The translations under genes were made by a program, and so were the position numbers. A model generated the notes under the pieces. It was not told where the DNA came from, made no database searches, and worked only from the letters and a program-made list of their open reading frames with translations. From Rhodoferax sp. WC2427 (GTDB lineage: Bacteria > Pseudomonadota > Gammaproteobacteria > Burkholderiales > Burkholderiaceae_C), in the NCBI RefSeq assembly GCF_040822085.1, contig NZ_CP162006.1, positions 3,968,001 to 4,032,000 on the forward strand: a DNA stretch of 64,000 bases. Direction: 5' to 3'. Shown piece by piece: positions 1 through 9,638 of this stretch (position 1 is its first letter; each line of letters starts with the position of its first letter).

Positions 1-2
1 TG

Positions 3-827
3 CTGTACCTGCTGGCCCTGCCCGCGCTGGTGGTGTGGCAGTGGCGCTATGGCATGCACTGGTGGCTCTATCTGCCGATGCTGTTTTTGACCCTGGGCAT
101 CAGCGTAGTGCACCACAACCACATGCACCTGAAGATGTGGCGCAGCCGGGGCTTGAACCGCGCCACCGATCTGTGGTTGACCCTGCTGCAAGGCCACCCC
201 GGCTTTGTGTTCCACGCCACCCACAACGCCAACCACCACCGCTACCACCACGGCCCGCAGGATGCCGCGCGCACCTACCGGTTTGGCGGCGACCACAACC
301 ACCTGGCGGGCTATCTGCTGCATCCCCTGCAGGCCACCTGGGCGCTGTACCCGCTGTTTGGGCGTTGGCTAGGCCGCCTGCGGCGGCGCGCGCCGGGGGC
401 GTTTGCATACTGCGTGCTGCAGTACCTGCTGGTGGCTGGCTTGTGGCTGGGGCTGGCGCTGCTGGACTGGCAGAAGTGGCTGACGCTGGTGCTGCTGCCG
501 CAACTGCACGGCCTGCACTGGCTGCTGGCCACCAACTACCTGCAGCACGCCCATGCCGATGGCCGTTCCAAGACCGATTTCGCCCGCAATTTCGAGGGCG
601 CGCTGAACCCGCTGCTGTTCAATATCGGCCTGCATACCGCCCACCACCACCATGGCCGCGCACACTGGTCGTCCCTTCCGACCTTGCACGCCCATTACCG
701 CCAGCGGGTCCACCCGCGCCTGAACTGTGGCGGACTGCTGCCCTACATGTTCAGCACCTTTGTACTCGGCCTGCTGCTGCGGCGCTTGCGCAGCCGGCCG
801 CTCATGCCATCCCACAAGATCACCTGA
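3..827 (+). CDS. Membrane fatty acid desaturase/hydroxylase-like protein, 5' end outside the window
   Basis: The frame is open to the window edge, so the true start lies upstream; about 274 residues are visible. Several histidine clusters typical of integral-membrane di-iron desaturases and hydroxylases are present: HHNHMH near residue 38, HATHNANHHRYHH near residue 70, QHAHADG near residue 182 and HTAHHHH near residue 210. Hydrophobic stretches separate them. Members of this family insert double bonds or hydroxyls into acyl chains at the inner membrane. The stop codon overlaps the ATG of the next gene (ATGA), so the two are translationally coupled. The pairing with a ketosynthase suggests a specialised lipid or natural-product pathway. 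Substrate unknown. Confidence 0.75.
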   Translation: MYLLALPALVVWQWRYGMHWWLYLPMLFLTLGISVVHHNHMHLKMWRSRGLNRATDLWLTLLQGHPGFVFHATHNANHHRYHHGPQDAARTYRFGGDHNHLAGYLLHPLQATWALYPLFGRWLGRLRRRAPGAFAYCVLQYLLVAGLWLGLALLDWQKWLTLVLLPQLHGLHWLLATNYLQHAHADGRSKTDFARNFEGALNPLLFNIGLHTAHHHHGRAHWSSLPTLHAHYRQRVHPRLNCGGLLPYMFSTFVLGLLLRRLRSRPLMPSHKIT

Positions 828-2737
828 TGCCTACCCGTTTTAACCACGTCTACATCGAATCCGCAGGCTCCTTTCTGCCCGGCGCCCCCATCGCCAATGC
901 CGAGATGGATGCCTACATTGCCCCGCTGAACCGTATTTCCAGCCGCATCAAGGCCCGCATCCTGGCCGAGAATGGCATCCAGTCGCGCCACTACGCGATA
1001 GACACCGAAGGCCGCACGACCATATCCCACGCCCAGATGGCCGCCGCCGCCGTGCGCGACTGCCTGGGCCAGGCCGGGGCAAACATCGCCGACGTGTCAC
1101 TGCTCAGCATGGGTTCGTCGGGCGGCGACGCACTGATGCCCGGCTTTGCCAACATGGTGCAGGGCGAAATGGGTGCGCCGCCCATGGGCACGCTGTCCAG
1201 CCAGGGCGTGTGTGCGGCGGGGGTCACCGCCATCCTGCATGCCGCACAGGGCATCGAACTGGGCGCGCACCAGAAGGCGCTGGCGGTGGCGGCCGAGATG
1301 CCTTCGCGCATGTTCAAGCGCAGCCGCTTTGGCCCGCGTGGCTACCAGAGCGACTTTGACGCGCATTTTTTGCGCTGGATGCTGTCCGACGGCGCGGGCG
1401 CACTGCTGCTGGTGGACGGACGAAAAAGCACGCAGGGCCTGCACACGCCCACGGGCCGCGCCAAGGTGCGCCTCAAACTCAACTGGGTGCACCAGCAAAG
1501 CTTTGCGGGCGACTACCCGGTGTGCATGCAGCTGGGCCTGAGCGAAGACCGCAGCACCTCCTTCCTCGACTACCCCAGCGCCAGCGAAGCCGAGGCCGCC
1601 GGGGCCTTGTCGCTGCGCCAGGACATCCGCCTGCTGCCGCACTTGTTCGACGTGTGCATCCACGAGTATTTGAAGCTGGTGGACCAAGGCTGGGTGCAGT
1701 CCAGCGAGATCGACCACTTTCTGTGCCACTACTCGTCCGAAAAATTCATGCCGGTGGTGGCCGACCTGCTGGCCAAGGCCGGGCTGACGATCCCGCCCGA
1801 GCGCTGGTACAACAACCTGCGCACCCGGGGCAACACCGGGGCGGCATCCATCTTCATCATGCTGGCCGAGTTCATCGCCACCCGCACCTTGAAGCCGGGC
1901 GAAAAGATCCTCTGCTTCATCCCCAAATCGGGCCGCATCAGCGCCGCCTACATGCTGCTGGAAGTGGAAGCGGCCGATGCGCCTGCCAGCCCTGCAAAAC
2001 CCGCACCAGTGGTTCAAGCCGCGCCCACCATCCCCGCACCGCACGACCCCCAAAAAGCCCCGCCCACGCTGCAGCCGCTGCTCACCGCCCTGGCCAGCAT
2101 CTGGCACGGCTACCGCTCGGACGTGTGGCGCAGCCCGGTCATCCACAAGCTGGTGGCGGGGCAGTTTGGCGTGGTGGATTACCGCAATTGGACGGCGCAA
2201 TGGGTGCCCCAGGTGCGCCAGGGCAGCCAGTGGATGCGCAAGGCCGTGGCCTCGCTCAGTGGCCCGTTTGCCGAGCTGGGCGCACTGATAGAGACCCACG
2301 CCAGCGACGAGCAGGACGACTTCCACATCCTCTACAGCGACTACCAGGCGGCGGGCGGTACATTCGCGCTGGACGATCTGCAGCGCAACCCCGGCGGCGA
2401 GGCGCTCAACAGCTACCTGCACGCCCTGGCCGCCACCGAGAATCCGCTGGGCTTGCTGGGTGCCATCTACATCATCGAAGGCACCGGCCAGCGCATCGTG
2501 CCCGCCCTGTTGCCGCTGCTGCGCCAGCAGGTGAAGCTGCCGCCCAGCGCGTTTCGTTTTCTGGAATACCACGGGGCCAATGACGCACACCACCTGGCCC
2601 GCTGGCTGGCGGCAGTCGAAATCACCCTGGCGCTCGACCCGCGTGCCGCAGATGCCATCCTGCAAACCGCCCGCCATACAGCCCAGCTGTACCTGATGCA
2701 GTTTGAACACATTGCCCAAACTTCACACTCCCAATGA
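827..2737 (+). CDS. KAS III-like ketosynthase fused to a haem-oxygenase-like iron oxidase domain
   Basis: This 636-residue protein has two parts. Residues 1-385 form a beta-ketoacyl-ACP synthase III fold (StlD/DarB-like) with a recognisable Cys-His-Asn set: C129 in GVCAAG, H301 in CHYSSEK and N336 in RGNTGAAS. After a Pro/Ala-rich linker (about 385-415), residues 415-630 look like a haem-oxygenase-like non-haem iron domain (TenA/PqqC/UndA fold), with an acidic residue at E551 and an H582-D586-H589 pattern suited to metal binding. The ATG overlaps the desaturase stop, and its own stop overlaps the next ATG. The fusion suggests that a condensation product is passed directly to an oxidation or C-C cleavage step; this is inference. 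Confidence 0.8.
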   Translation: MPTRFNHVYIESAGSFLPGAPIANAEMDAYIAPLNRISSRIKARILAENGIQSRHYAIDTEGRTTISHAQMAAAAVRDCLGQAGANIADVSLLSMGSSGGDALMPGFANMVQGEMGAPPMGTLSSQGVCAAGVTAILHAAQGIELGAHQKALAVAAEMPSRMFKRSRFGPRGYQSDFDAHFLRWMLSDGAGALLLVDGRKSTQGLHTPTGRAKVRLKLNWVHQQSFAGDYPVCMQLGLSEDRSTSFLDYPSASEAEAAGALSLRQDIRLLPHLFDVCIHEYLKLVDQGWVQSSEIDHFLCHYSSEKFMPVVADLLAKAGLTIPPERWYNNLRTRGNTGAASIFIMLAEFIATRTLKPGEKILCFIPKSGRISAAYMLLEVEAADAPASPAKPAPVVQAAPTIPAPHDPQKAPPTLQPLLTALASIWHGYRSDVWRSPVIHKLVAGQFGVVDYRNWTAQWVPQVRQGSQWMRKAVASLSGPFAELGALIETHASDEQDDFHILYSDYQAAGGTFALDDLQRNPGGEALNSYLHALAATENPLGLLGAIYIIEGTGQRIVPALLPLLRQQVKLPPSAFRFLEYHGANDAHHLARWLAAVEITLALDPRAADAILQTARHTAQLYLMQFEHIAQTSHSQ

Positions 2738-3612
2738 AACGCCTACCCGACCTGCTCGCCCGCGACCACGACCCCTCCGACCCCAGCCCCTGGCTGGCGC
2801 TGTACCTAGACCAAAGCACCCCACTGCCCGACCATGTCAAACAGGCCTGGCTGGAAGATTCGAGTTCGGCGTCCCGCCAATTCCTGCTGCCCTTTGTACG
2901 GCCCCTGGCGCGCACCTGCATCGTGCTGATCCAGGTCGTCAAGGCGTTTATGCCCCGGGGCTGGGCGGCATCCAAGCTGCTGCACCAGCTGCTGGCCGAG
3001 GGGCTCAAGCGTCTGGTCTCGCCCGAGGCCAACTGGCTGGTGATGCGCCACTTCCACATGGGCGGGCAGATCCTGGAATTCATCGCCAAAAACGCCCCCA
3101 CGCCGGTCGCCACCCACCCGCTGCAGCCCCTGACGCTGGACGACCTGAAGGACGAGACCTTCCTCAAGCACGACCTGAACCTGTTCAACTTTGTGATCCG
3201 CCTGAACCAGACCCTGCGCGATGCCGGGCAGCGCCTGCAGTTTGTGGAAAAGCCCGACTTCAGCATGGTGGTGGAGCCGCCACTGACCGTGGAGCAGTTC
3301 CCCCATGGCCGCTGGAACAAGGTGGACTTGCAAACCGCCATCGAGTGCTTCACACCCATCTACCAGCTGTTTTTGACCGACAACGACTTCTGGCGCGCCG
3401 CCAATTCGCTGCAACTGGACGAAACCATTGGCATCTACACCGCCACCATCCTGAACGCACCGCAGCACCTGATCCTGCTGAACAACAAGCATCCTCTCGT
3501 GCCGCTGAGCACGCTGCGGGCCGGGCACCGGCTGGTGGTGCACGGCCTGTCCACCGAGATGCTGCACGCGCTGCTGATGGAGCTGAAGGCAGCGCAGGCC
3601 CGCGGCAACTAA
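2734..3612 (+). CDS. Conserved hypothetical protein coupled to the ketosynthase-oxidase gene
   Basis: A 292-residue protein whose ATG overlaps the stop of the ketosynthase-oxidase gene by four bases, so it is very likely co-translated. I do not recognise a catalytic motif. It is mostly alpha-helical, rich in Leu and His, has no signal peptide, and only one moderately hydrophobic helix around residues 60-75. A His-containing segment (RHFHMGGQILEF) lies near residue 110. Position as the last gene of the cluster suggests an accessory or lipid-handling role in the same pathway, but no function can be assigned from the sequence. Confidence 0.6.
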   Translation: MKRLPDLLARDHDPSDPSPWLALYLDQSTPLPDHVKQAWLEDSSSASRQFLLPFVRPLARTCIVLIQVVKAFMPRGWAASKLLHQLLAEGLKRLVSPEANWLVMRHFHMGGQILEFIAKNAPTPVATHPLQPLTLDDLKDETFLKHDLNLFNFVIRLNQTLRDAGQRLQFVEKPDFSMVVEPPLTVEQFPHGRWNKVDLQTAIECFTPIYQLFLTDNDFWRAANSLQLDETIGIYTATILNAPQHLILLNNKHPLVPLSTLRAGHRLVVHGLSTEMLHALLMELKAAQARGN

Positions 3613-3657
3613 AATCGCCCCTCCCCCAGCCTCTGGATGTTTACCACGGACCGCTGT

Positions 3658-4050
3658 ATGCCAATTCTCTCTCCCCACCGAAACGCTATATTTAGAATAG
3701 CTGCTCTCGCCCTATCCATAAGCGCTGGAGCCACTTTTTCCTTAAATCTACACGCCCAGGAGCGCAACTTCCCGGCCACGGCCCTGCGCGGCACGCTGGA
3801 AGTCACGGTGCCGCCGCAGGTGCTGCTGGATGGCAAGATCGACCAGCTCTCGCCCGGTGCCCGCATCTACAACAGCAACAACATGCTGGTGCTGTCGGGC
3901 AGCTTGGTGGGCCAGCCGACGCTGGCCGTCAACTACACCCGTGAGATCGGTGGCGCGGTCCACCAGGTGTGGCTGTTGACCGAGGCCGAAGCCGAAGTCA
4001 AACGCCCCACCGCCGCCAAGCCCTGGCGCTTCTTTGGCCTTTTCGATTGA
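3658..4050 (+). CDS. Small exported protein of unknown function whose signal peptide is made of a genomic repeat
   Basis: A 130-residue protein with an N-terminal signal peptide and likely cleavage after LHA near residue 33. The mature part has no cysteines and no family I recognise. I chose the ATG at 3658; an in-frame ATG at 3637 would add seven residues before the signal peptide. The hydrophobic core ([18 protein letters not shown]) is encoded by a copy of the palindromic repeat found throughout the window, in the same frame as in the M16 peptidase gene ending at 16836. The gene lies 47 bases before miaB but has no obvious link to it. Confidence 0.65.
   Translation: MPILSPHRNAIFRIAALALSISAGATFSLNLHAQERNFPATALRGTLEVTVPPQVLLDGKIDQLSPGARIYNSNNMLVLSGSLVGQPTLAVNYTREIGGAVHQVWLLTEAEAEVKRPTAAKPWRFFGLFD
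3693..3748 (+). repeat. Palindromic repeat copy R1, inside the signal peptide of the 3658-4050 gene
   Basis: The left arm AATAGCTGCTCTCGC and right arm ATAAGCGCTGGAGCC match the family consensus with a few changes, followed by the usual T-run. It is read in the frame [11 protein letters not shown]. It is more diverged than intergenic copies, as expected if protein function constrains it. Confidence 0.75.
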
Positions 4051-4097
4051 GCGCCAGCGGCTGGCCCGCTGCGCTGTCCTGCACTGAGAGTTCCCCC

Positions 4098-5435
4098 ATG
4101 TCTAAAAAAGTATTTATCAAAACCTTCGGCTGCCAGATGAACGAGTACGACTCGGGCAAGATGGTCGACGTACTGCACGCCGCCCAGGGCTACGAGGCCA
4201 CGTTGAACGTGGACGAGGCCGACCTGATTTTGTTCAACACCTGCTCGGTGCGCGAAAAAGCGCAAGAAAAGGTCTTCAGCGACCTGGGCCGCATCAAGCA
4301 CCTGAAGAAAAAGGGCGTGCAGATCGGCGTGGGCGGCTGCGTGGCCAGCCAGGAAGGCGATGCCATCATCAAACGCGCACCCTATGTGGACGTGGTGTTT
4401 GGCCCGCAAACCCTGCACCGCCTGCCCGAGCTGCTGAACCAGCGCCTGCTGCAGAGCCGCCCGCAGGTGGACATCAGCTTCCCCGAGATCGAGAAGTTCG
4501 ACCACCTGCCGCCCGCCCGGGTGGAGGGCGCATCGGCCTTCGTCAGCATCATGGAAGGTTGCTCCAAATACTGTAGCTACTGCGTGGTGCCGTACACGCG
4601 TGGCGAAGAGGTTTCGCGGCCTTTTGAAGACGTGCTGGTGGAAGTGGCCGGGCTGGCCGACCAGGGCGTGAAAGAGGTAACGTTGCTGGGCCAGAACGTC
4701 AACGCCTACCGCGGTGTGATGGGCGACACAGCCGACATTGCCGACTTCGCCCTCCTGCTGGAATACGTGTCCGACATCCCCGGCATCGAGCGCATCCGCT
4801 ACACCACCAGCCACCCGAACGAGTTCACCCCGCGCCTGATCGCGGCCTACGCCACCCTGCCCAAACTGGTGAGCCACCTGCACCTGCCGGTACAGCACGG
4901 CAGCGACCGCATCCTGATGGCCATGAAGCGCGGCTACACCGCCATGGAATACAAAAGCACCGTGCGCAAGCTGCGCGCCATCCGCCCCGACATGGCCATG
5001 AGCAGCGACTTTATCGTTGGCTTCCCCGGCGAGACGGAAGACGACTTCCAGAAAATGATGAAGCTCATCCATGACGTGGAATACGACAACAGCTTCAGCT
5101 TCATCTTCAGCCCCCGCCCCGGCACCCCCGCCGCCAACCTGGCCGACGACACCCCGCACGCCGTCAAGCTGGCGCGCCTGCAGCACCTGCAAGGCGTGCT
5201 CAACGACAGCGTACGCGCCATTGCCGCCCGCCGTGTCGGCACCGTACAGCGCATTCTGGTCGAAGGCCCGAGCAAACGCCCCAGCGCCGAAGGCCTGGAG
5301 CTGATGGGCCGCACCGAGTGCAACCGCGTGGTCAACTTCCAGGGCCAGCCACGCCAGATCGGCCAGATGGTCGACGTGCGCGTGACCGAGGCGATGTCGT
5401 TCTCGCTGCGGGGTGAGGTGGTGGTGCAGGCCTAA
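4098..5435 (+). CDS. miaB: tRNA-2-methylthio-N6-dimethylallyladenosine synthase MiaB
   Basis: This 445-residue radical-SAM methylthiotransferase adds the 2-methylthio group to i6A37 of tRNAs reading UNN codons. The N-terminal UPF0004 domain has C12 (KTFGCQMN), the NTCSVRE motif near residue 48 and GGCVA near 83, which bind one [4Fe-4S] cluster. The radical-SAM cysteines are C155, C159 and C162 (CSKYCSYC). A TRAM domain ends the protein. Length and motif spacing fit the family. The start at 4098 removes an unlikely upstream extension. The stop overlaps the stop of the convergent TPR gene by a few bases. Confidence 0.97.
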   Translation: MSKKVFIKTFGCQMNEYDSGKMVDVLHAAQGYEATLNVDEADLILFNTCSVREKAQEKVFSDLGRIKHLKKKGVQIGVGGCVASQEGDAIIKRAPYVDVVFGPQTLHRLPELLNQRLLQSRPQVDISFPEIEKFDHLPPARVEGASAFVSIMEGCSKYCSYCVVPYTRGEEVSRPFEDVLVEVAGLADQGVKEVTLLGQNVNAYRGVMGDTADIADFALLLEYVSDIPGIERIRYTTSHPNEFTPRLIAAYATLPKLVSHLHLPVQHGSDRILMAMKRGYTAMEYKSTVRKLRAIRPDMAMSSDFIVGFPGETEDDFQKMMKLIHDVEYDNSFSFIFSPRPGTPAANLADDTPHAVKLARLQHLQGVLNDSVRAIAARRVGTVQRILVEGPSKRPSAEGLELMGRTECNRVVNFQGQPRQIGQMVDVRVTEAMSFSLRGEVVVQA

Positions 5436-6205
5436 CTGTCCAGCTCCGACCGCGCCAGATCCGCATCCAGGTGCTCCATGGCATCCAGGGGCGCGGCGGT
5501 GGCGGCCTGCTCGTACAGGCGAGTGGCTTCGGCCAGGCGCTGCTGGCCGTCCAGCATCAGCAGGGCGTTGGCGTACTCGACCATGGCGATGGCGGCACCG
5601 GGGGTGAGGTTCAGGGCTTCTTGCAGCAGCTTCAGGCCCACGTCTTTGCGCACGCCGTAGGTCATGCTGCCGATCAAGGCCCCCACTTTGTCGATCACCT
5701 CGGCATGGAACGCGCCCAATGCGATGTGCGCCCCGGCATGCTTCGGTTCCAGGCGGATGGTGCGCTCCAGCGACTCCTTGACCTTGCCGCCCAGGCCCTG
5801 GGCCAGCGCCTTGGCCACGCTGATGCCCTGGCTGTAACGGCCCAGCGCGTAGGCGTGCCAGTACCAGGCATTGGCGTTTTGCGGGTCTTCCTGGGCCTGG
5901 GCCTCGGCCCGGGCTGCCACTTCCAGGAACAGATCGAGCCGCAGGCGTTCAAACGGCTCCAAGTAGGTGGCGTAGATACAGGTGGCCTTGTTGGCCAGGG
6001 TCAGCCCGGCACCGCCCAGGGCCAGCCCGGCGGCTGCGGCCTTTTGGAATTCGCCGTTGTGGAACAGCGCCCAGGCATCGAGCAGGGGCGCATCGACCGG
6101 CAAAGGCTCGGAGTCGCCCTGGTGCAGGCGTGCCCAGCCCAGGGCCGTGCTGGCGGCGTCAAACGCATAGGCCCCGGGATGGGGAAAGGCGGTCCATAAG
6201 AACAT
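5432..6205 (-). CDS. TPR-repeat cytoplasmic protein
   Basis: A 257-residue protein with helical repeat units of TPR type; the clearest lie in residues 110-250 (for example [18 protein letters not shown], then [16 protein letters not shown]). It has no signal peptide or transmembrane segment. The family is found in betaproteobacteria without an assigned function and probably acts as a protein-interaction scaffold. It is convergent with miaB and overlaps its stop; the TetR gene lies 36 bases upstream on the same strand, so the two may share a transcript. Confidence 0.7.
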   Translation of the reverse strand: MFLWTAFPHPGAYAFDAASTALGWARLHQGDSEPLPVDAPLLDAWALFHNGEFQKAAAAGLALGGAGLTLANKATCIYATYLEPFERLRLDLFLEVAARAEAQAQEDPQNANAWYWHAYALGRYSQGISVAKALAQGLGGKVKESLERTIRLEPKHAGAHIALGAFHAEVIDKVGALIGSMTYGVRKDVGLKLLQEALNLTPGAAIAMVEYANALLMLDGQQRLAEATRLYEQAATAAPLDAMEHLDADLARSELDS

Positions 6206-6241
6206 GGTGTGTCTCCTCGTGGGCAGGCGTTTAGGAACCGG

Positions 6242-6916
6242 TCAGCCCGCCGCGCCGGCAGCAGGTTGGGAGTAGGCGGACACCAGGTTCAACAAATGCA
6301 GGCGCTGGCCCGGTTCCAGGTAGGGCAACAGCAAATTCAGCACGTGGTGGGCACCGCGCAGCAGCGCCATCTGGGCGCTCTCGGCCTCCAGCGCGTGGCG
6401 GGGGTCGCGCACGTATTCAAAGCTCAGCCAGTAGGTCAGCACCACCACCATGCTGGTCGCGGTGGGCTCGGCTTCGCGGCTGTCGATCTGCAAAGCGCCC
6501 GACTGGGCCATGCCATCGAGCAGCGCACGGATGGCGCGGGTCTTGTGCTTGAGCACCGACTGGAAATGGGTTTCCAGGTGCCTGTTGTTGCTCAGCAGGT
6601 CGTTCAGGTCGCGGTACAAAAACCGGTGTTCCCAGATCAGCTCAAACAGGCTGTGCATGAAGAACCAGGCATCTTCCACGTCGCGTACGCCGTCGCTGGC
6701 GTTGAGCAGTTCGTTCAGGCCGCGCTCATAGCGGTCAAACAGGGCGTTGATCAGCTCTTCTTTGGCGGGGTAGTGGTAGTACAGGTTGCCGGGGCTGATG
6801 GACAGCTCGGCCGAGATCAGGGTGGTGGAGACATTGGGCTCGCCAAACCGGTTGAACAGATCCAGCGTCACTTCCAGAATGCGTTCGGCCGTGCGGCGCG
6901 GCGCTTTTTTCGCCAT
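6242..6916 (-). CDS. TetR/AcrR-family transcriptional regulator
   Basis: A 224-residue protein with an N-terminal TetR helix-turn-helix: residues 9-55 include RILEVTLDLFNRFGEPNVS followed by the recognition segment SPGNLYYHYPAKEELI. The C-terminal 160 residues form the ligand-binding/dimer domain, which resembles TetR proteins linked to PHA or fatty-acid metabolism. It sits just downstream, on the same strand, of a phasin gene but is separated from it by a strong terminator. The ligand is unknown. Confidence 0.88.
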   Translation of the reverse strand: MAKKAPRRTAERILEVTLDLFNRFGEPNVSTTLISAELSISPGNLYYHYPAKEELINALFDRYERGLNELLNASDGVRDVEDAWFFMHSLFELIWEHRFLYRDLNDLLSNNRHLETHFQSVLKHKTRAIRALLDGMAQSGALQIDSREAEPTATSMVVVLTYWLSFEYVRDPRHALEAESAQMALLRGAHHVLNLLLPYLEPGQRLHLLNLVSAYSQPAAGAAG

Positions 6917-7004
6917 GGATGTCTTCCCCCGTTATTGAGCATCCACTCTAACCGACGCGACCCGACACAGGCATTAGGGATGGCGCTAGTGCCCTCAACA
7001 CGGC

Positions 7005-7030
7005 AAAAAGGGTGCCGCAGCACCCTTTTT
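7005..7030 (-). terminator. Intrinsic terminator of the phasin gene
   Basis: Perfect 10-bp inverted repeat AAAAAGGGTG / CACCCTTTTT around a six-base loop, 16 bases past the phasin stop codon. The A/T tails make it usable on both strands, but only the minus strand has a gene immediately upstream. Confidence 0.9.
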
Positions 7031-7045
7031 CCACGCCCGGCCCGC

Positions 7046-7507
7046 TCAAGCGTCGGGCTTGGTCGTGCGCTTGGCTTTGGCTGCAGGCTCCTGCTGGGCC
7101 ACCAGGGTTTGCACCAATTTGCTGAGTTCGTCGACCCGGGCCGTCAGCACCGCCACGTCCTGGGCCGAGGGCACACCGAGGCGTTGAAGGGCTTTGGCGA
7201 CGCGGTCTTCAAAAATATTCTCCAGCTTATCCCACTGGCCGGTGGCCCGCTCGGTGATGCCCTGGGCCATGCTGGTCATCTTGCTGGCGGCCTCGGCCAG
7301 CTTTTCCTCGGCCATGGCCTGCGACTTGGTCTGCATGCCGATGCCGTCCTTCACCAGGGCTTCAAACACCTTGCTGCCCTCTTCCTGCGCCTTGGCAAAA
7401 GCACCCAGACCCGCCAGCCAGATCTGCTGGGCGGAATCTTTGACGCTGGGCTTGGGCGACGCGCCGGACGGGGTGTCATCGTCGGAAGGGTTGGTTTTTT
7501 TGTCCAT
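7046..7507 (-). CDS. Phasin-like polyhydroxyalkanoate granule-associated protein (PhaF/PhaI type)
   Basis: A 153-residue protein of the poly(hydroxyalkanoate) granule-associated family. Phasins coat PHA storage granules. The central part (AQQIWLAGLGAFAKAQEEG) is the typical amphipathic start of the phasin helix. It is followed by a long predicted coiled coil, a leucine-zipper-like segment (VAVLTARVDELSKLVQTLV) and a Lys/Ala-rich tail (AKAKRTTKPDA), which can bind DNA in this family. I chose the ATG at 7507, with AAAGAG upstream; an ATG at 7540 would add 11 residues. The terminator at 7005-7030 ends the transcript. Confidence 0.85.
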   Translation of the reverse strand: MDKKTNPSDDDTPSGASPKPSVKDSAQQIWLAGLGAFAKAQEEGSKVFEALVKDGIGMQTKSQAMAEEKLAEAASKMTSMAQGITERATGQWDKLENIFEDRVAKALQRLGVPSAQDVAVLTARVDELSKLVQTLVAQQEPAAKAKRTTKPDA

Positions 7508-7665
7508 GGCAGTCTCTTTAAAGGGGATTCGGGTCTTCAACTGTACGCAGTCGATGGTGTTGCGTGTAGATGCACACTTCTAAACGGCCTGGGCAGGATC
7601 CCGGGGTGGGCTAAACTTTAGCGGTTTATGCGCTGCCCGCAGCGCTTTGCTCTACAAGGAAAATC

Positions 7666-8733
7666 ATGATTCTGGTGACTGGCGGCGCAGGTTTTATTGG
7701 CGCGAATTTTGTATTGGACTGGATCGCTCAGACGGGTGAAGCGGTCGTCAACCTCGATAAGCTCACCTACGCAGGTAATCTGGAGAACCTGGCCAGCCTG
7801 CAAGCCGATAGCCGCCACACTTTCGCCCAGGGCGACATCGGAGACCACGCGCTGGTGGCAGCCTTGCTGGCCCAGCACCGGCCCCGCGCCGTGGTCAACT
7901 TTGCGGCCGAGTCGCATGTGGACCGTTCCATCCACAGCCCCGAGGCCTTCGTCCAGACCAACGTGATGGGCACCTTCCAGTTGCTGGAAGCGGTACGCAG
8001 CTACTGGGGTGGCTTGCAAGGCGATGCCAAGACCGGCTTCCGTTTCCTGCACGTCTCCACCGACGAAGTCTACGGCTCGCTGGCGGCCACGGACCCCGCC
8101 TTCACCGAAAACCACCCCTACGAGCCCAACAGCCCCTACTCGGCCAGCAAGGCTGCCAGCGACCACCTGGTGCGCGCCTACCACCACACCTATGGCCTGC
8201 CGGTGCTGACCACCAATTGCAGCAACAACTACGGCCCCTACCATTTCCCGGAAAAGCTGATTCCGCTGATGGTGGTCAACGCGCTGGCGGGCAAGCCCCT
8301 GCCCATTTACGGCGACGGCCAGCAAATCCGCGACTGGCTGTATGTCAAGGACCATTGCAGCGCCATCCGCCGCGTGCTCGAAGCCGGGCGCCTGGGCGAG
8401 ACCTACAACGTGGGCGGCTGGAACGAAATGCCCAACCTGGACATCGTGCACACCGTCTGCGGACTGCTCGACACCCTGCGCCCCCGCGCCGACGGCCAGA
8501 GCTACACCTCGCAGATTACCTACGTCACCGACCGGCCCGGCCACGACCGCCGCTACGCCATCGATGCCAGCAAGATCGAGCGCGAACTGGGCTGGAAACC
8601 GGCCGAGACCTTCGCCACCGGCATCGCCAAAACCATCGCCTGGTACCTGGACAACCCCGAGTGGGTGGCCCGCGTGCAAAGCGGGGCCTACCGCGACTGG
8701 GTCGACACCAACTACGCAGCCCGCGCCGCATGA
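7666..8733 (+). CDS. rfbB: dTDP-glucose 4,6-dehydratase RfbB (RmlB)
   Basis: A 355-residue short-chain dehydrogenase-like enzyme that converts dTDP-glucose to dTDP-4-keto-6-deoxyglucose, step two of dTDP-L-rhamnose synthesis. Visible motifs are the NAD-binding TGGAGFIG at residues 5-12, the STDEVYG segment near 130 and the catalytic YxxxK in [10 protein letters not shown] near 160. Full family length. A Shine-Dalgarno AAGGA lies before the ATG. First gene of the rfbBDAC operon; its stop overlaps the rfbD start. Confidence 0.97.
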   Translation: MILVTGGAGFIGANFVLDWIAQTGEAVVNLDKLTYAGNLENLASLQADSRHTFAQGDIGDHALVAALLAQHRPRAVVNFAAESHVDRSIHSPEAFVQTNVMGTFQLLEAVRSYWGGLQGDAKTGFRFLHVSTDEVYGSLAATDPAFTENHPYEPNSPYSASKAASDHLVRAYHHTYGLPVLTTNCSNNYGPYHFPEKLIPLMVVNALAGKPLPIYGDGQQIRDWLYVKDHCSAIRRVLEAGRLGETYNVGGWNEMPNLDIVHTVCGLLDTLRPRADGQSYTSQITYVTDRPGHDRRYAIDASKIERELGWKPAETFATGIAKTIAWYLDNPEWVARVQSGAYRDWVDTNYAARAA

Positions 8734-9638
8734 GGCCTCCCTTGAAGATTCTGCTGCTGGGCAAGAATGGGCAAGTGGGCTGGGAGTTGCAGCGCAGCCT
8801 GGCCCCCCTGGGCAGGTTGACCGCACTCGACCGCCACAGCACCCACTACTGCGGCGATCTGGCCAATCTGGAAGGCATCGCCGACACGGTGCGCCGCCTG
8901 CAGCCCGACATCATCGTCAATGCCGCAGCCCACACCGCCGTCGACCGGGCCGAGAGCGAACCCGAACTGGCCCACACGCTGAACGCGCTGGCCCCCGGCG
9001 TGCTGGCCACCGAGGCCGCCCGGCTCGGCGCCTGGCTGGTGCACTACTCGACCGACTACGTATTCGACGGCGGCGGCAGCCAGCCCTGGCGGGAGTCGGA
9101 CGCCACCGGCCCGCTGAGCGTGTATGGCCGCAGCAAGCTCGAAGGCGAACAACGCATCCAGGCCGCCTGTGCCAAACACCTCATCTTCCGCACCAGCTGG
9201 GTTTACGCCGCACGTGGTGGCAACTTCGCCAAAACCATGCTGCGCCTGGCCAAGGAGCGCGACAAGTTGACGGTGATCAACGACCAGTTCGGGGCCCCCA
9301 CCGGAGCCGAACTGCTGGCCGATGTAACCGCCCTGGCTCTGCGCTCGGCCACCGCCACGCCCGCCCTGGCAGGCCTGTACCACCTGGCGGCAGCGGGCGA
9401 GACCTCGTGGCATGGCTATGCGCAGTACGTGCTGGCCCACGCACAGCGGGCCGGTGTGGTGCTCCAAGCCGGGCCCGATGCCGTAGCCACCGTACCGGCC
9501 ACTGACTTTCCCACCATCGCCCAGCGGCCCTACAACAGCCGCCTGGACACCCACAAACTGCAAGCCGCCTTTGGCCTGACCCTGCCCGACTGGCAGATCG
9601 GCGTGGCGCGCATGCTCAACGAGACACTCACCCCATGA
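8730..9638 (+). CDS. rfbD: dTDP-4-dehydrorhamnose reductase RfbD (RmlD)
   Basis: A 302-residue NAD(P)H-dependent reductase that carries out the last step of dTDP-L-rhamnose synthesis. It has the nucleotide-binding GKNGQVG near residue 11, the STDYVFDG motif near residue 110 and YGRSK, with the catalytic Tyr and Lys, near residue 133. The ATG at 8730 overlaps the rfbB stop (ATGA); the stop overlaps the rfbA start. Longer upstream readings of this frame run inside rfbB and are not real. Confidence 0.96.
   Translation: MRPPLKILLLGKNGQVGWELQRSLAPLGRLTALDRHSTHYCGDLANLEGIADTVRRLQPDIIVNAAAHTAVDRAESEPELAHTLNALAPGVLATEAARLGAWLVHYSTDYVFDGGGSQPWRESDATGPLSVYGRSKLEGEQRIQAACAKHLIFRTSWVYAARGGNFAKTMLRLAKERDKLTVINDQFGAPTGAELLADVTALALRSATATPALAGLYHLAAAGETSWHGYAQYVLAHAQRAGVVLQAGPDAVATVPATDFPTIAQRPYNSRLDTHKLQAAFGLTLPDWQIGVARMLNETLTP

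Noticed and set aside
1097..2719. Long minus-strand open frame of 540 codons opposite the ketosynthase-oxidase gene
   Set aside because: It is a GC-rich shadow frame with His/Gln/Gly-rich composition and no recognisable domain; the plus-strand gene has clear catalytic residues and coupled starts and stops.
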